Under the pieces are notes generated by a model, which was given only the letters and a program-made list of their open reading frames with translations, was not told the origin of the DNA and made no database searches. Shown in pieces: positions 32,367 to 42,750 of a stretch of 64,000 nucleotides of DNA. Source of the DNA: Candidatus Thiopontia autotrophica (GTDB lineage: Bacteria > Pseudomonadota > Gammaproteobacteria > GCF-002020875); contig JACNFK010000034.1 of NCBI GenBank assembly GCA_014384675.1, forward strand, positions 1-64,000, in the 5' to 3' direction. The translations under genes were made by a program, and so were the position numbers. The stretch's first letter is position 1. Each line of letters opens with the position of its first letter.

Positions 32367-35300
32367 TCAAGGATAATCCGGCTCAACACTCTCTTCTCCC
32401 AGATGCTCTCTGAGGCGGTGAAACAGATTCTCACTGGGCTGCACATTCCACTCGGCTCCAAGATCCATCTTTACAACAGCTTGTGGTTGCTGATAATGAA
32501 TCTGTACCGGACAGCTTCCCTCACAAAATGGCTTCAGTATATTGGCCAGGTAACCAGCAGGATTACCAACCATTTGCCCCTTATCAAGATGAATTATCAA
32601 TCTCCTCATATGGCTAGCCCTGGCACCATCAAGGTTCCATAGCTCCTCTACGTTCATCCTCAATCCACCACTATAGTCATCCTCTGTAACTGTTCCTCGA
32701 ACAACAAGAATAGAATCTTTCTCCAGAAAATGGCGGTACTTTTCATAAGACTCATCAAAAAGCGTCATCTCCAATCTACCTGTTCTGTCATCCAGAACCA
32801 GAATTGCCAGCGGCTTTCCTGTTCTGGTTTTCACCACGCGCATTGATATCATAAGCCCTGCAATAGTAACCTGCTTATCACGATCCGAGATTAGCTCACT
32901 AATACGCTGAGTGATCATGTGGCCCAACTCTTCCTCATGCTGCTCAATGGGATGACCAGTAAGGTATAGTCCAAGAGTATCTCTCTCTCCGATCAACCTC
33001 TCATTCTCTGTCCAGGGAGAGGCCTGTTTATATGTGATATCTACTCCATTATCACTATCCTCCTGTTCGCCAAACAGATCCCACTGCCCGCGCTCCTGAT
33101 CACGAACATGCTGCTCTGCTGCCTTCATTGCATCTGGTAGACTCTTCATCAGAGTGGAACGACCGTCCCACACCTCTCCATCCATAAACTGTTGAGCAAT
33201 CTCATCAAGGGCACCAGCACGTATCAGGGATTCCAGCACTCGCTTGTTGGCCTTGCGAAGATCAACTCGACGACAAAAATCGAAGATATCGACATAACTA
33301 CCACTGCTCTCACGCTCTTCAATAATACCCTCAATGGCTGCCTCACCAACTCCTTTGATCGCACCCAAACCATACACCACATCTCTATTGTCAAAGACTG
33401 TAAAGCGAAAGTGGCTGCGATTAATATCTGGCGGATGAACATCCAGCTTCATCACACGGCACTCCTCTATCAGCGTAACCACCTTATCTGTGTTATCCAT
33501 GTCAGCAGAGAGTACTGCAGCCATGAATGGGGCTGGGTAGTGCGCCTTCAACCATGCTGTCTGATATGAGATCAATGCATACGCTGCGGAGTGTGACTTG
33601 TTGAATCCATATCCGGCAAACTTCTCAACCAGATCAAAAATCTTCATTGCCAGCTTGCTATCAACCCCATTGGCAACTGCACCTTGCTCAAAGATAGAGC
33701 GCTGCTTCGCCATCTCCTCCGGTTTCTTTTTGCCCATGGCTCTGCGCAGCATATCTGCCCCACCAAGAGAGTACCCTGCCAATACCTGAGCAATCTGCAT
33801 TACCTGTTCCTGATAGAGAATTACCCCATAGGTTGGTTCCAGTATGATCTTCAAAGAGTCATGCTGATATTTGGCATCCGGATAAGAGATAACCTCCCGA
33901 CCATGCTTTCTATCAATGAAGTTATCAACCATCCCCGACTCCAATGGACCCGGACGATAGAGTGCAACCAATGCGACAATATCCTCAAAACTGTCTGGTT
34001 GCAGTTTACCGATCAACTCCTTCATGCCGGAGGATTCCAGCTGGAATACCGCTGTGGTCTGACAAGATTGCAATAACTCAAAGGTTTTCCTGTCTGCCAT
34101 ATTGATCTCTTCAATCAAGAGCGGCTCCTCCCCTCCGCCCTTACGCTGCTGGTCTATCATCTCTACAGCCCAATCAATAATGGTCAGGGTTCGCAGCCCG
34201 AGAAAGTCAAACTTTACCAGCCCAACAGCCTCTACATCATCCTTGTCAAATTGGGTAACCAGACCTGTCCCACTCTCTTCACAGTAAATTGGAGTAAAGT
34301 CATTAATGTCAGAAGGTGAGATAACCACCCCACCAGCATGTTTTCCTGCATTTCTGGCAACACCTTCCAGAGATTTAGCCAGATCTATCAACTCCTTTAC
34401 ATCACTATCACTGTCATATCGCTCTCTCAAATCTTCTGATTCATTGAGGGCCTTCTCCAAAGTCATCTTGAGATCAAATGGAATTAATTTGGCTATGCGG
34501 TCAACCATGCCATAAGGGTGTCCCTGGACACGACCCACATCCCTGACCACAGCCTTGGCATTCATTCGTCCATAAGTGATAATCTGGGATACCCTGTCAT
34601 GCCCATATGTATCTGCGACATAGCGAATCACCTCATCACGTCTGTCCATACAGAAATCCACATCAAAGTCTGGCATGGATACCCGTTCCGGATTGAGGAA
34701 CCGCTCAAACAGCAACTCATATTTCAGTGGATCAAGATCAGTAATTTTTAGTGAATATGCCACCAGAGAACCGGCACCTGAACCACGTCCTGGCCCAACC
34801 GGGATATTATGTTCTTTGGTCCAGCGAATGAAGTCGGCGACAATCAGGAAATAACCAGGAAACCCCATTCCATTAATCACATCCAGCTCAATCTTTAGTC
34901 GTTCATCGTAAGGTGCTCTCTTCTCCTCAATAGTCGACGCATCACCAAAAAGTTGCTTCAACCTCCACTCCAGACCGCTTTCAGATTCTTGCTGGAAAAA
35001 CTGCTCAATGGTCAATCCAACAGGGATTGGGAAGTCAGGGAGATAATTTTCACCCAGTGATAGTGATACATTACATCTACGGGTTATCTCCAGGCTATTC
35101 TCAATAGCTTCCGGGATATCCTTAAACAGCGACTCCATCTCCTCCGCTGAGCGGAGATACTGTTCAGGTGTGAAATTTTTTGGGCGACGTGGATCATCAA
35201 GAACACGGCCATCATGAATACAGACTCGTGCCTCATGAGCATCAAACTCATCTTTGTGCAGAAAGTGAACATCATTGGTTGCCACTACCGGTAGATCAAA

Positions 35301-35864
35301 TTTTTCCGCTAATGCAACAGCCGCATGATTCCAGTTCTCATCTCCACCACGTGCTGTTCTCTGAAGTTCCAGATAGTACCGACCAGGAAACAGGGCCATC
35401 CATGACTTTATGTGTGAGATAGCCTCTCCCTCTTCATCCGCCAACAGCGCCTGCCCAACATCTCCACTGCGTCCACCAGAAATCGCGATTAACCCATCTG
35501 TATATCCATCAAACCACTCTCTCTCCAGTTGAGGAACACCTCTATGCTGACCCTCAAGATACGATCTGGAGATTAATGTCTTAAGGTTCTTGAAACCACT
35601 ATTATCCTGTGCCAGTAGCACCAGACGTGATACTGCACTACCCTCGGAGAGAGTACGCACCCTGATCTCTGCCCCAATAACTGGTTTTATCCCGGCAGCT
35701 ACCGCTGCCCGATAGAATTTTACAGTTGCAAACATATTCCCAATATCTGTTACTGCAACTGCGCTCATCCCCCCGCTCTGTAGTGCTTCCATCAATGGGG
35801 CGATACGAATCAGCCCATTCTCCATGGAGTACTCTGAATGTAAGCGCAGGTGAACAAATGACAT
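32367..35864 (-). CDS. dnaE: DNA polymerase III subunit alpha
   Basis: A 1165-residue replicative polymerase. The N-terminal PHP domain is FVHLRLHSEYSMENGLIRIA. The palm catalytic acidic motif is PDFDVDFCMDRRDEVI, and the fingers contain GRGSGAGSLVAYSL. Then come the tandem HhH (VYGLGAIKGVGEAAIEGI), the OB fold (VTIAGLMISMRVVKTRTGKP) and the C-terminal tau-binding region. The length and order match E. coli DnaE. Its ATG overlaps the rnhB stop. Confidence 0.98.
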   Translation of the reverse strand: MSFVHLRLHSEYSMENGLIRIAPLMEALQSGGMSAVAVTDIGNMFATVKFYRAAVAAGIKPVIGAEIRVRTLSEGSAVSRLVLLAQDNSGFKNLKTLISRSYLEGQHRGVPQLEREWFDGYTDGLIAISGGRSGDVGQALLADEEGEAISHIKSWMALFPGRYYLELQRTARGGDENWNHAAVALAEKFDLPVVATNDVHFLHKDEFDAHEARVCIHDGRVLDDPRRPKNFTPEQYLRSAEEMESLFKDIPEAIENSLEITRRCNVSLSLGENYLPDFPIPVGLTIEQFFQQESESGLEWRLKQLFGDASTIEEKRAPYDERLKIELDVINGMGFPGYFLIVADFIRWTKEHNIPVGPGRGSGAGSLVAYSLKITDLDPLKYELLFERFLNPERVSMPDFDVDFCMDRRDEVIRYVADTYGHDRVSQIITYGRMNAKAVVRDVGRVQGHPYGMVDRIAKLIPFDLKMTLEKALNESEDLRERYDSDSDVKELIDLAKSLEGVARNAGKHAGGVVISPSDINDFTPIYCEESGTGLVTQFDKDDVEAVGLVKFDFLGLRTLTIIDWAVEMIDQQRKGGGEEPLLIEEINMADRKTFELLQSCQTTAVFQLESSGMKELIGKLQPDSFEDIVALVALYRPGPLESGMVDNFIDRKHGREVISYPDAKYQHDSLKIILEPTYGVILYQEQVMQIAQVLAGYSLGGADMLRRAMGKKKPEEMAKQRSIFEQGAVANGVDSKLAMKIFDLVEKFAGYGFNKSHSAAYALISYQTAWLKAHYPAPFMAAVLSADMDNTDKVVTLIEECRVMKLDVHPPDINRSHFRFTVFDNRDVVYGLGAIKGVGEAAIEGIIEERESSGSYVDIFDFCRRVDLRKANKRVLESLIRAGALDEIAQQFMDGEVWDGRSTLMKSLPDAMKAAEQHVRDQERGQWDLFGEQEDSDNGVDITYKQASPWTENERLIGERDTLGLYLTGHPIEQHEEELGHMITQRISELISDRDKQVTIAGLMISMRVVKTRTGKPLAILVLDDRTGRLEMTLFDESYEKYRHFLEKDSILVVRGTVTEDDYSGGLRMNVEELWNLDGARASHMRRLIIHLDKGQMVGNPAGYLANILKPFCEGSCPVQIHYQQPQAVVKMDLGAEWNVQPSENLFHRLREHLGEESVEPDYP

Positions 35865-36448
35865 TACAGCCCCAGAGCCTTTCTAACCGGCCTGAATGAT
35901 CGACGGTGCTGATCCAGAGCCCCATGCTGCTGCAGGGCCGCAATATGTTGTCTTGTTGGATACCCCTTGTGGCTATCAAAGCCATATTGTGGATGATGTT
36001 GATGAAGCTCAACCATCATCTGGTCTCGTGCCACTTTGGCCAAAATAGATGCGGCACTTATCGACTCAATCTTGGCGTCACCTCCTACAACTGCCTCAGC
36101 TGCCATAGTCAGTCCAGGGGGAATACGATTCCCATCCACCAGCACCAGCGAGGGGGCACATTGTAGCGTCTCAACAGCTCTTCTCATCGCCAACAGTGAT
36201 GCGTGAAGAATGTTTATCTCATCTATCTCTTTCCTGCTTGCCTCTGCAATAGCCCATCCTATAGCATGGTCCATGATCTCTTTAGAGAGCCTCTCTCTTT
36301 TTTTCGGTGTCAACTTTTTGGAATCTGCGAGCCCCTTAATCCCATGATCTTCAGGTAACACCACCGCAGCTGCAACAACCGGCCCTGCCAGTGGACCACG
36401 CCCCACCTCGTCCACCCCTGCAATCAACTTTTGCCCATTACTGTTCAT
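35864..36448 (-). CDS. rnhB: Ribonuclease HII
   Basis: A 194-residue RNase H2 that cuts RNA in RNA-DNA hybrids and removes misincorporated ribonucleotides. The DEDD site begins in [20 protein letters not shown], followed by LGL-type [11 protein letters not shown] and LVDGNRIP. The frame is open to 36496, but ATG 36448 just before [11 protein letters not shown] gives the normal length and only an 11-base overlap with lpxB. It lies between lpxB and dnaE, as in E. coli. Confidence 0.95.
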   Translation of the reverse strand: MNSNGQKLIAGVDEVGRGPLAGPVVAAAVVLPEDHGIKGLADSKKLTPKKRERLSKEIMDHAIGWAIAEASRKEIDEINILHASLLAMRRAVETLQCAPSLVLVDGNRIPPGLTMAAEAVVGGDAKIESISAASILAKVARDQMMVELHQHHPQYGFDSHKGYPTRQHIAALQQHGALDQHRRSFRPVRKALGL

Positions 36449-37580
36449 GCAACATCTCTTCAACCAAATCTGCCAACCTGCTAGCCGAATCTCCACTACC
36501 CAAGCGACTCTTTACATCCCTTAACCCACCCACCACTCTTCTCCTCTCTTCTCCATCATCCAGAATAGAGAGAAGATATGGAGCAATCGATGACGCTGAC
36601 GCATTCTCCTGTAGAAGTTCTGGAACCACCTCACGCTCTGCGACAATATTTACCAAGGAGATATATTCTGTCTTGATAAGATGGCTAAGCAACCAGTAGC
36701 TTATGGGGGAAACACGGTAAATCACCACCATTGGGGTCTCAAGTAGTGCCATCTCCAAGGTAACCGTACCTGATGCTGTTGCAATAGCATCACAACCACG
36801 AATCACCGTATGTACATCACCTTTGACTATAGTTAGAGGAACATCATCAAACAGCTCTACCCCAGAAAAAAGAGAGGATGAGAGATCTGGAGCCTGAGAT
36901 ATGACAAACTGAACTTTGCTGTCATGCACATAGATCTCCCGTGCGCTCTTCAACAGATCAGGCAACAGCTGCTGAACCTCTCCTCTACGACTACCAGGAA
37001 AAAGACCAATGGTTTTTTTGTCAGGATCAATTCCGATCTTCACCCGTGCCTCTTCAACACTGTTACTGGAACTTACCTCCCCAACCAATGGATGCCCAAC
37101 GTAGGTTGCCGCCACTCCCACCCTCTCATAATAGGGAGCCTCAAATGGAAAAATCAGAGCCATGTGGTCCACTCTTTTTGCAATCTTATGAACTCTGCCT
37201 ACTCTCCATACCCAGATCTTTGGGCTTACATAGTAGAGCACCTTTATTCCAAGTTTTTTAGCAGTCTTTGCCAACAACATATTAAAGCCGGGGTAATCAA
37301 CCAGAATCAACAGGTCAGGAGGGTCAGTTTTCAACAGGGCACGCATCTTTCTGAGTACCCCAAAAAGATATGGAAAATGACGCACTATCTCTATCAATCC
37401 CATTACCGCCATCTGCTCAATCCCGACAACCGCATTAAACCCCTGTTGCCGCATACGTTTGCCACCAATACCATAACAGTGGAATTGGTGATCTCTTAGA
37501 TTAAGTTGTTGCAGGAGACGTGATGCATGAAGATCTCCGGATGGCTCACCAGCAACCACCATAATACGGTATTCAGACAT
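36438..37580 (-). CDS. lpxB: Lipid-A-disaccharide synthase
   Basis: A 380-residue GT19 glycosyltransferase that joins UDP-2,3-diacylglucosamine and lipid X. The N-terminal [50 protein letters not shown] (here [11 protein letters not shown] and [10 protein letters not shown]) and [18 protein letters not shown] are diagnostic. The start overlaps the lpxA stop by one base (TAATG). Confidence 0.97.
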   Translation of the reverse strand: MSEYRIMVVAGEPSGDLHASRLLQQLNLRDHQFHCYGIGGKRMRQQGFNAVVGIEQMAVMGLIEIVRHFPYLFGVLRKMRALLKTDPPDLLILVDYPGFNMLLAKTAKKLGIKVLYYVSPKIWVWRVGRVHKIAKRVDHMALIFPFEAPYYERVGVAATYVGHPLVGEVSSSNSVEEARVKIGIDPDKKTIGLFPGSRRGEVQQLLPDLLKSAREIYVHDSKVQFVISQAPDLSSSLFSGVELFDDVPLTIVKGDVHTVIRGCDAIATASGTVTLEMALLETPMVVIYRVSPISYWLLSHLIKTEYISLVNIVAEREVVPELLQENASASSIAPYLLSILDDGEERRRVVGGLRDVKSRLGSGDSASRLADLVEEMLHEQ

Positions 37581-38359
37581 TAGCGAATCACGCCGTTTTT
37601 ACTCTCGCTGTGCTCTTTAATGAAATCGTGAAAAATAGCTAATTCCTGGTGCTGATATGATAGCTCACCAATATCACTTATAACCTCTGAAAGAGAGTCA
37701 TGGGAATGAAACATCATCTTGAATGCCTGCTTCATTGCCTTGCGTGCCTCACTATCAAACCCTTTTCTTTTCAACCCAATCAGATTCAGGCTAACAGGTC
37801 TGGCCAGGTTTCCAGAGACCAGAATATATGGCGGAATATTCTTGTTGATTGCGCTACCCATGGTAGAGAATGCGTATGAACCAATAGTAATAAACTGGCT
37901 CACCAGGGTAAATCCGCCAAGAATGACATGGTCATGAATGACCACATGGCCAGCGAGTGATGCATTATTTACCAGAATCACATGGTTATTGATAATACAG
38001 TCATGGGCAATATGTACGTATGCCATGATCAGGTTGTGATCTCCTATCCTGGTTACTCCTCCCCCACCAACAGTTCCACGATTTACTGTACAACATTCAC
38101 GAAATGTATTGTTATCACCTATCTCCAGCAGAGTAGGCTCCCCATGATATTTCAGGTCTTGTGGATCCTCACCAATAGAGGAAAATTGAAAAAAGTGGTT
38201 GTTCTCACCTATGGTCGTAGGGCCCTTGATGACCACATGGGACTCCACTTTGGTTCCTGCACCAATAGCTACATCAGGACCTATAACTGAGTATGGGCCA
38301 ACCTCAACTCTGTCAGCAATTATTGCTGATTCATCTATTATCGCTGTTGGGTGAATCAC
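37580..38359 (-). CDS. lpxA: UDP-N-acetylglucosamine acyltransferase
   Basis: A 259-residue left-handed beta-helix enzyme that performs the first step of lipid A synthesis. Hexapeptide repeats start at once ([20 protein letters not shown]). The catalytic histidine lies in [18 protein letters not shown]. The open frame begins at an ATG at 38383. However, the GTG at 38359 gives the family N-terminus (V/M-IHPTAI), the usual length and a GTGA overlap with the fabZ stop, so it is preferred. It is part of lpxD-fabZ-lpxA-lpxB. Confidence 0.95.
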   Translation of the reverse strand: MIHPTAIIDESAIIADRVEVGPYSVIGPDVAIGAGTKVESHVVIKGPTTIGENNHFFQFSSIGEDPQDLKYHGEPTLLEIGDNNTFRECCTVNRGTVGGGGVTRIGDHNLIMAYVHIAHDCIINNHVILVNNASLAGHVVIHDHVILGGFTLVSQFITIGSYAFSTMGSAINKNIPPYILVSGNLARPVSLNLIGLKRKGFDSEARKAMKQAFKMMFHSHDSLSEVISDIGELSYQHQELAIFHDFIKEHSESKNGVIR

Positions 38360-38805
38360 GACTCCAGTTCTTTCTCTGCACACATCAGGTTTGCACTGGC
38401 AACCACCTCACCATTTACGCTGGCAGTTCCCTTAAATTTCCAGATATCACGAATTCTACGCTCCAACTCAACCTCGAGAATCAATTGGTCGCCGGGCTCT
38501 ACCGGTTTACGAAAACGTGCCTTGTCTATTCCCACAAAATAGTAGAGTGACTTGGCAGTAGGGAGGTTTCCTGTGGTCTTGAATGACAGTATTCCAGTTG
38601 CCTGTGCCAGTGCCTCCATAATCAAAACTCCGGGCATAACAGGCACATGGGGAAAGTGGCCCTGAAAAAATGGTTCATTGATAGTTACATTTTTTATTGC
38701 CCGCAGACTCTTGCCCACCTCAAACTCAAGCACCCTGTCAACCAACAGAAAAGGGTAGCGGTGCGGCAGATGCTTCATTACCTCATTAATATCCATTTGA
38801 GTCAT
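38356..38805 (-). CDS. fabZ: 3-hydroxyacyl-ACP dehydratase
   Basis: A 149-residue hot-dog-fold dehydratase. The active-site histidine is in [19 protein letters not shown] (about 47-65), preceded by [14 protein letters not shown]. It competes with LpxA for hydroxyacyl-ACP, which is thought to balance phospholipid and lipid A. The start overlaps the lpxD stop by four bases (ATGA). Confidence 0.96.
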   Translation of the reverse strand: MTQMDINEVMKHLPHRYPFLLVDRVLEFEVGKSLRAIKNVTINEPFFQGHFPHVPVMPGVLIMEALAQATGILSFKTTGNLPTAKSLYYFVGIDKARFRKPVEPGDQLILEVELERRIRDIWKFKGTASVNGEVVASANLMCAEKELES

Positions 38806-39860
38806 TTCTCTTTTCCTTTTTCCATTAATTCAATTTTTTCTTCCATATCACTCAATCTGGGAGCCAGACCACGCAACTCTCTTATTGATTCATCCAGTTT
38901 TCTGAACTGCACAACATTTCTTCGCCACTTTCGATTTGGATCTGCAGGAGTTGCTGATGAATAGAGACCAGGTGTATTTATGGATTTGGTAATCAGCGTT
39001 CTTGCTGTACAGTGGGTGCCATCAACAATCTCAAGGTGACCCACCACTCCAGCCTGCCCTCCAAATGTGCAGCCAGCTCCTATCACCGTACTTCCGGCTA
39101 TACCAACCATTGCAGCCATGGCACTATTCTCACCAACTCTGACATTATGGGCAATATGGACCAGATTATCGATCTTCACTCCACTCTCAATTACGGTATC
39201 TTCCAGAGCTCCTCGATCAATAGTGCTGTTGGCACCAATCTCCACACCATCTCCAACAATCACCCTGCCAAGTTGTGGAATTTTTACCCACCTTCCATCT
39301 TCATTGGCAAAACCAAAACCATCACTCCCAAGTACTGCGCCTGGGTGAATAATGCAATCCTCTCCAACCACAGTACCTGCCATCAAAGAGACATTGGCCA
39401 TCAGCCTGCTTCCTCTGCCAATTGTGCATCCCTCCTCAATCACAGATCCTGCCCCCACAAAAACTGACTCTCCAACCTCAACCTGCTCCATTACCACACA
39501 TTGAGGACCAATCCAGCCCCCTTCTGCGATTGATGCTGTTTCATGAATGGTGGCAGACGGTGACCTCCCCTGTTCCTTGAAAATATACGGATTAAGAATT
39601 GATGCAACCTTTGCATAACCAAGATATGGGTCATCCATCAATAGTCGATTTCCATCAAACTGATCCCGTCTATCTTGGTGAAGAATTACCGCTGCTGCCT
39701 CCGTTGATTGAAGCTGGGAGAGAAACTTGTCTGAGGAGAGAAATGAGATCTGATTACTGGTCGCACCCTCAAGGGCGGCAATCTCTTCAACAACACAAGC
39801 AGAGTCGCCCACAAGTTCGGCGTTTATAAGCTCTGCAATCTCACCCAGAGTTGTTCCCAT
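38802..39860 (-). CDS. lpxD: UDP-3-O-acylglucosamine N-acyltransferase
   Basis: A 352-residue trimeric acyltransferase of lipid A synthesis. An N-terminal uridine-binding domain (about 1-100) is followed by beta-helix hexapeptides (about 105-300). The catalytic histidine is in [18 protein letters not shown]-terminal helix ([20 protein letters not shown]) closes the trimer. It starts 14 bases after skp. Confidence 0.96.
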   Translation of the reverse strand: MGTTLGEIAELINAELVGDSACVVEEIAALEGATSNQISFLSSDKFLSQLQSTEAAAVILHQDRRDQFDGNRLLMDDPYLGYAKVASILNPYIFKEQGRSPSATIHETASIAEGGWIGPQCVVMEQVEVGESVFVGAGSVIEEGCTIGRGSRLMANVSLMAGTVVGEDCIIHPGAVLGSDGFGFANEDGRWVKIPQLGRVIVGDGVEIGANSTIDRGALEDTVIESGVKIDNLVHIAHNVRVGENSAMAAMVGIAGSTVIGAGCTFGGQAGVVGHLEIVDGTHCTARTLITKSINTPGLYSSATPADPNRKWRRNVVQFRKLDESIRELRGLAPRLSDMEEKIELMEKGKEK

Positions 39861-39874
39861 AGAGCTCCTGCCCC

Positions 39875-40426
39875 CTACTGTGCTGTCTCTACAGATGCGC
39901 CGTTATCACCATTTCCTGACATTGATTTCAGGGCATTTAATACAGTACGAGATATATCTACACGAGGTGATGCGAAGATAACTGACTCATTTACTATAAG
40001 GTCAAACTGTTCATCTTTCGCCACTCTATCGACCATTTTGAACACAAGTTTCTGTAACTTTTGAAGCTCTTCAGCCTGTGCAATCCGCAGATCTGCCCCA
40101 TACTCCTCATCCATCAACTTCAACTCACTACTACAAGAACGTATCTTCAGGAGCTTTCTCTGTTTCTGTTGCTTACTCAATGCAGCACCCTCTTTCTCCA
40201 GATCCTCCCCCATCTTTTTACACCTTTTCTGAAAATCAAGAACCTCTATCTTTCTATCACCAAATGCCTCTTCCAGACGACTGGTTGCAGCTTGTGCCTG
40301 AGGTGCCTTTTGTAGTAAAAGATTAATATTCACAAATCCAATTCTGCTCCCCTCTGCGTACACATTGACTGTACTGCAAAGCATCATTACAAAAATAGTT
40401 ACTGTTTTCTTTATATTCATCCCCAT
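39875..40426 (-). CDS. skp: Periplasmic chaperone Skp/OmpH
   Basis: A 183-residue exported chaperone with a signal peptide (about 1-24, ending NVYA before EGSRIGFVN). It then has the OmpH body: IGFVNINLLLQKAPQ, a long coiled-coil arm (about 55-125) and VAKDEQFDLIVNESVIFASPRVDIS. It ferries outer-membrane proteins to BamA, its direct upstream neighbour. The arm has a single pair of cysteines (RCKKMG and RSCSSEL), which is unusual for Skp. Confidence 0.92.
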   Translation of the reverse strand: MGMNIKKTVTIFVMMLCSTVNVYAEGSRIGFVNINLLLQKAPQAQAATSRLEEAFGDRKIEVLDFQKRCKKMGEDLEKEGAALSKQQKQRKLLKIRSCSSELKLMDEEYGADLRIAQAEELQKLQKLVFKMVDRVAKDEQFDLIVNESVIFASPRVDISRTVLNALKSMSGNGDNGASVETAQ

Positions 40427-40441
40427 CCCCTGAAATAATTA

Positions 40442-42715
40442 CTAAAACATCTGCCCCAATCTGAACTGGAATGATTCCAGATCATCCCCAGACTTTTTTC
40501 TTAACGGTTTTGCCCAACTAAATGTCATTGGACCAACCGGGGAGAGCCACTTCGCAGTCACACCTGCAGAGGCACGCAACTCACCACTCAAATCACTGGC
40601 CTTCTTCGCAACGGTTCCCAAATCCACGAAACCACTTACTCTGGTTGATTTTACCTCCTCAAGAAAAGGAACTAGAAGAATAATCTCAGCATTCACAACT
40701 CCTTTCAGATTTCCACCAACAGCATTTCCTGCATCATCGGTCGGGCCTACGGAGTTACCTTTAAAGCCACGAATTGAGCCCTCACCACCTGCATAGTAAC
40801 GGGTGAAAAATGGTAGTGTATTCTGGTCTCCATAGCCATCACCAATACCAATGTCTCCTTTCAGTAACATGGTGTAATCCTCAGATATAGGGTAGAAGAA
40901 GCTGTGTCTGTAGTCAGCCTTGTAGTACTCAACGCCGCCTGGAGTACCTAACTCCGCCTTGAAACGCTGATAACTGCCCTGGTCGGGAAAAATTGATCTG
41001 TTACGACTATCTCTACTCCAGCTTGCGGTGAACTCAAACACATTAAAAGAGCTCCCCTCAGCCGCCAGGAAAGTATCACATTCGCTGCTTGTTGATGATG
41101 TTCCGCAAGTGGCATCACTCATATGTTGTGGTTCAAACCCGACAAAAAGTTTATCGTATTCGCTGGTTGGAAGACCCAAATCAAAATTCATGCTCATTGA
41201 GTCATAGCTATATGTACTCTGTTCGTCTGATGAGTCTCTCTGTTTATAGTGAATTCCACCACCAAGACTAACTCCATCCTCTGTAAAATAGGGATCCCTG
41301 TATCCTAGCCCATAGGCACTCTCGGTACTGCTGTTATTGAACTCAACATCCACACTCTTGCCAGAACCCATGAAATTGTTCTGCTGAAGATTCAGACTCA
41401 TGACCATACCATCAGTTTGAGAGTAACCGGCACCAATCATCATACTTCCTGTTGGATTCTCCGTAACCTGGTAATTCAGCTCCACCTGATCTGTGGTTCC
41501 AGCCACTGGAACTGTCTCTACCGCAACATCCTCAAAATAGCCAAGCTTGCGAATTCTGGTCTGGGAGCGCTCCACCTCTTTGTTGGAGAACCTGCTCCCC
41601 TCATACTGGCGCATCTCTCGTCGAATAACCATATCCTGAGTTTTAGTATTGCCAACAATATTGATTCGATCAACATATACACGATTACCGGGGTCGACAA
41701 AGAAAACCAGATCAACCAGATGCTTCTCTTTATCCAGCTCAGGAATCACATTGATATTGGCAAAGGCATAGCCATCCTCGCCAAGACGGTTGGTAAGTGC
41801 CTCATTCACAGAAGCAATCCCCTTTCTGGAGAACACCTCACCCTCATTAAGAGACACCAATTCCAACAACTCATCTCTTGGTACCACCATATTACCGGCC
41901 AACTCGACCTTGCCCAGGGTAAACCTGTCACCCTCGCTCATATTGATAGTGATGTATATCTGCTGTTTATCAGGGGTAATAGAGACCTGGGCAGAGTCGA
42001 TCTCAAAATTGATGTATCCACGATCCATATACCAGGAACGTAGTGCCTCCAGATCACCTGTAAGCTTCTGCCTCGAGTAACGGTCACTTTTGGTAAAGAA
42101 AGAGAGCCAGTTTCCAGTATTCAACTGAAATAGATCCCTCAAATCGTCGGTCTCAAATGCCCTGTTTCCAATCAGCGTTATCTGCCGGATTCGTGCACTC
42201 TCACCCTCTTTTACCTTAATCCTGACTGCAGAACGGTTGCGTTCCAGTGGGGTAATTGTGGTTTTAATCTCAACCCCGTAACGCCCCATCCCAAGGTATT
42301 GGCGACGAAGTTCTGCCTCAATTTTATCCAGCAGAGCACGATCCAGCACTCTCCCCTCGGCCAGCCCAATCCCCTTCAAACCCTCTTCAAGATCCTCTGT
42401 CTTGATAACTTTATTGCCATCAATCGTAATATCAGCAATTGCGGGGCGCTCAATGACCGAAACCAGCAGAACATTTCCATCCTGCTCAAGACGAACATCC
42501 TTGAAAAAGCCTGTCTTGAACAGTGATCTTACCGCATCTGCTGATCCACGAGATGTAAGCTCATCTCCAACACTCAATGGAAGATAATTAAATACTGTAC
42601 CTGCAGAGATACGCTGTAACCCCTCCACTCTGATATCCTCTATCACAAATGGAGAAAAGGCCCATGAGGAGAGCGAGGAAAACAGAATAAATAGTGAAAA
42701 AACAATACGTTGCAT
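40442..42715 (-). CDS. bamA: Outer-membrane protein assembly factor BamA
   Basis: A 757-residue essential Omp85 insertase. It has a signal peptide (about 1-19, SSLSSWA then FSPF). Five POTRA domains (about 20-420) begin VIEDIRVEGLQRISAGTVFNYLP. A 16-strand beta-barrel (about 425-757) contains the conserved loop motif RFF-type YYAGGEGSIRGF (the RGF of loop 6) and ends in a C-terminal aromatic strand FRLGQMF. The rseP-bamA-skp-lpxD arrangement is canonical. Confidence 0.97.
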   Translation of the reverse strand: MQRIVFSLFILFSSLSSWAFSPFVIEDIRVEGLQRISAGTVFNYLPLSVGDELTSRGSADAVRSLFKTGFFKDVRLEQDGNVLLVSVIERPAIADITIDGNKVIKTEDLEEGLKGIGLAEGRVLDRALLDKIEAELRRQYLGMGRYGVEIKTTITPLERNRSAVRIKVKEGESARIRQITLIGNRAFETDDLRDLFQLNTGNWLSFFTKSDRYSRQKLTGDLEALRSWYMDRGYINFEIDSAQVSITPDKQQIYITINMSEGDRFTLGKVELAGNMVVPRDELLELVSLNEGEVFSRKGIASVNEALTNRLGEDGYAFANINVIPELDKEKHLVDLVFFVDPGNRVYVDRINIVGNTKTQDMVIRREMRQYEGSRFSNKEVERSQTRIRKLGYFEDVAVETVPVAGTTDQVELNYQVTENPTGSMMIGAGYSQTDGMVMSLNLQQNNFMGSGKSVDVEFNNSSTESAYGLGYRDPYFTEDGVSLGGGIHYKQRDSSDEQSTYSYDSMSMNFDLGLPTSEYDKLFVGFEPQHMSDATCGTSSTSSECDTFLAAEGSSFNVFEFTASWSRDSRNRSIFPDQGSYQRFKAELGTPGGVEYYKADYRHSFFYPISEDYTMLLKGDIGIGDGYGDQNTLPFFTRYYAGGEGSIRGFKGNSVGPTDDAGNAVGGNLKGVVNAEIILLVPFLEEVKSTRVSGFVDLGTVAKKASDLSGELRASAGVTAKWLSPVGPMTFSWAKPLRKKSGDDLESFQFRLGQMF

Positions 42716-42750
42716 AATTGCCTGACTTTATTACCTAACTGTTGAACATA

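Noticed and set aside
36924-37499. 191-codon plus-strand open frame inside lpxB
   Set aside because: Antisense to a strongly conserved gene and without recognisable motifs.
41417-42043. 208-codon plus-strand open frame inside bamA
   Set aside because: Antisense shadow of POTRA-coding sequence; no ribosome site, and the product resembles no family.
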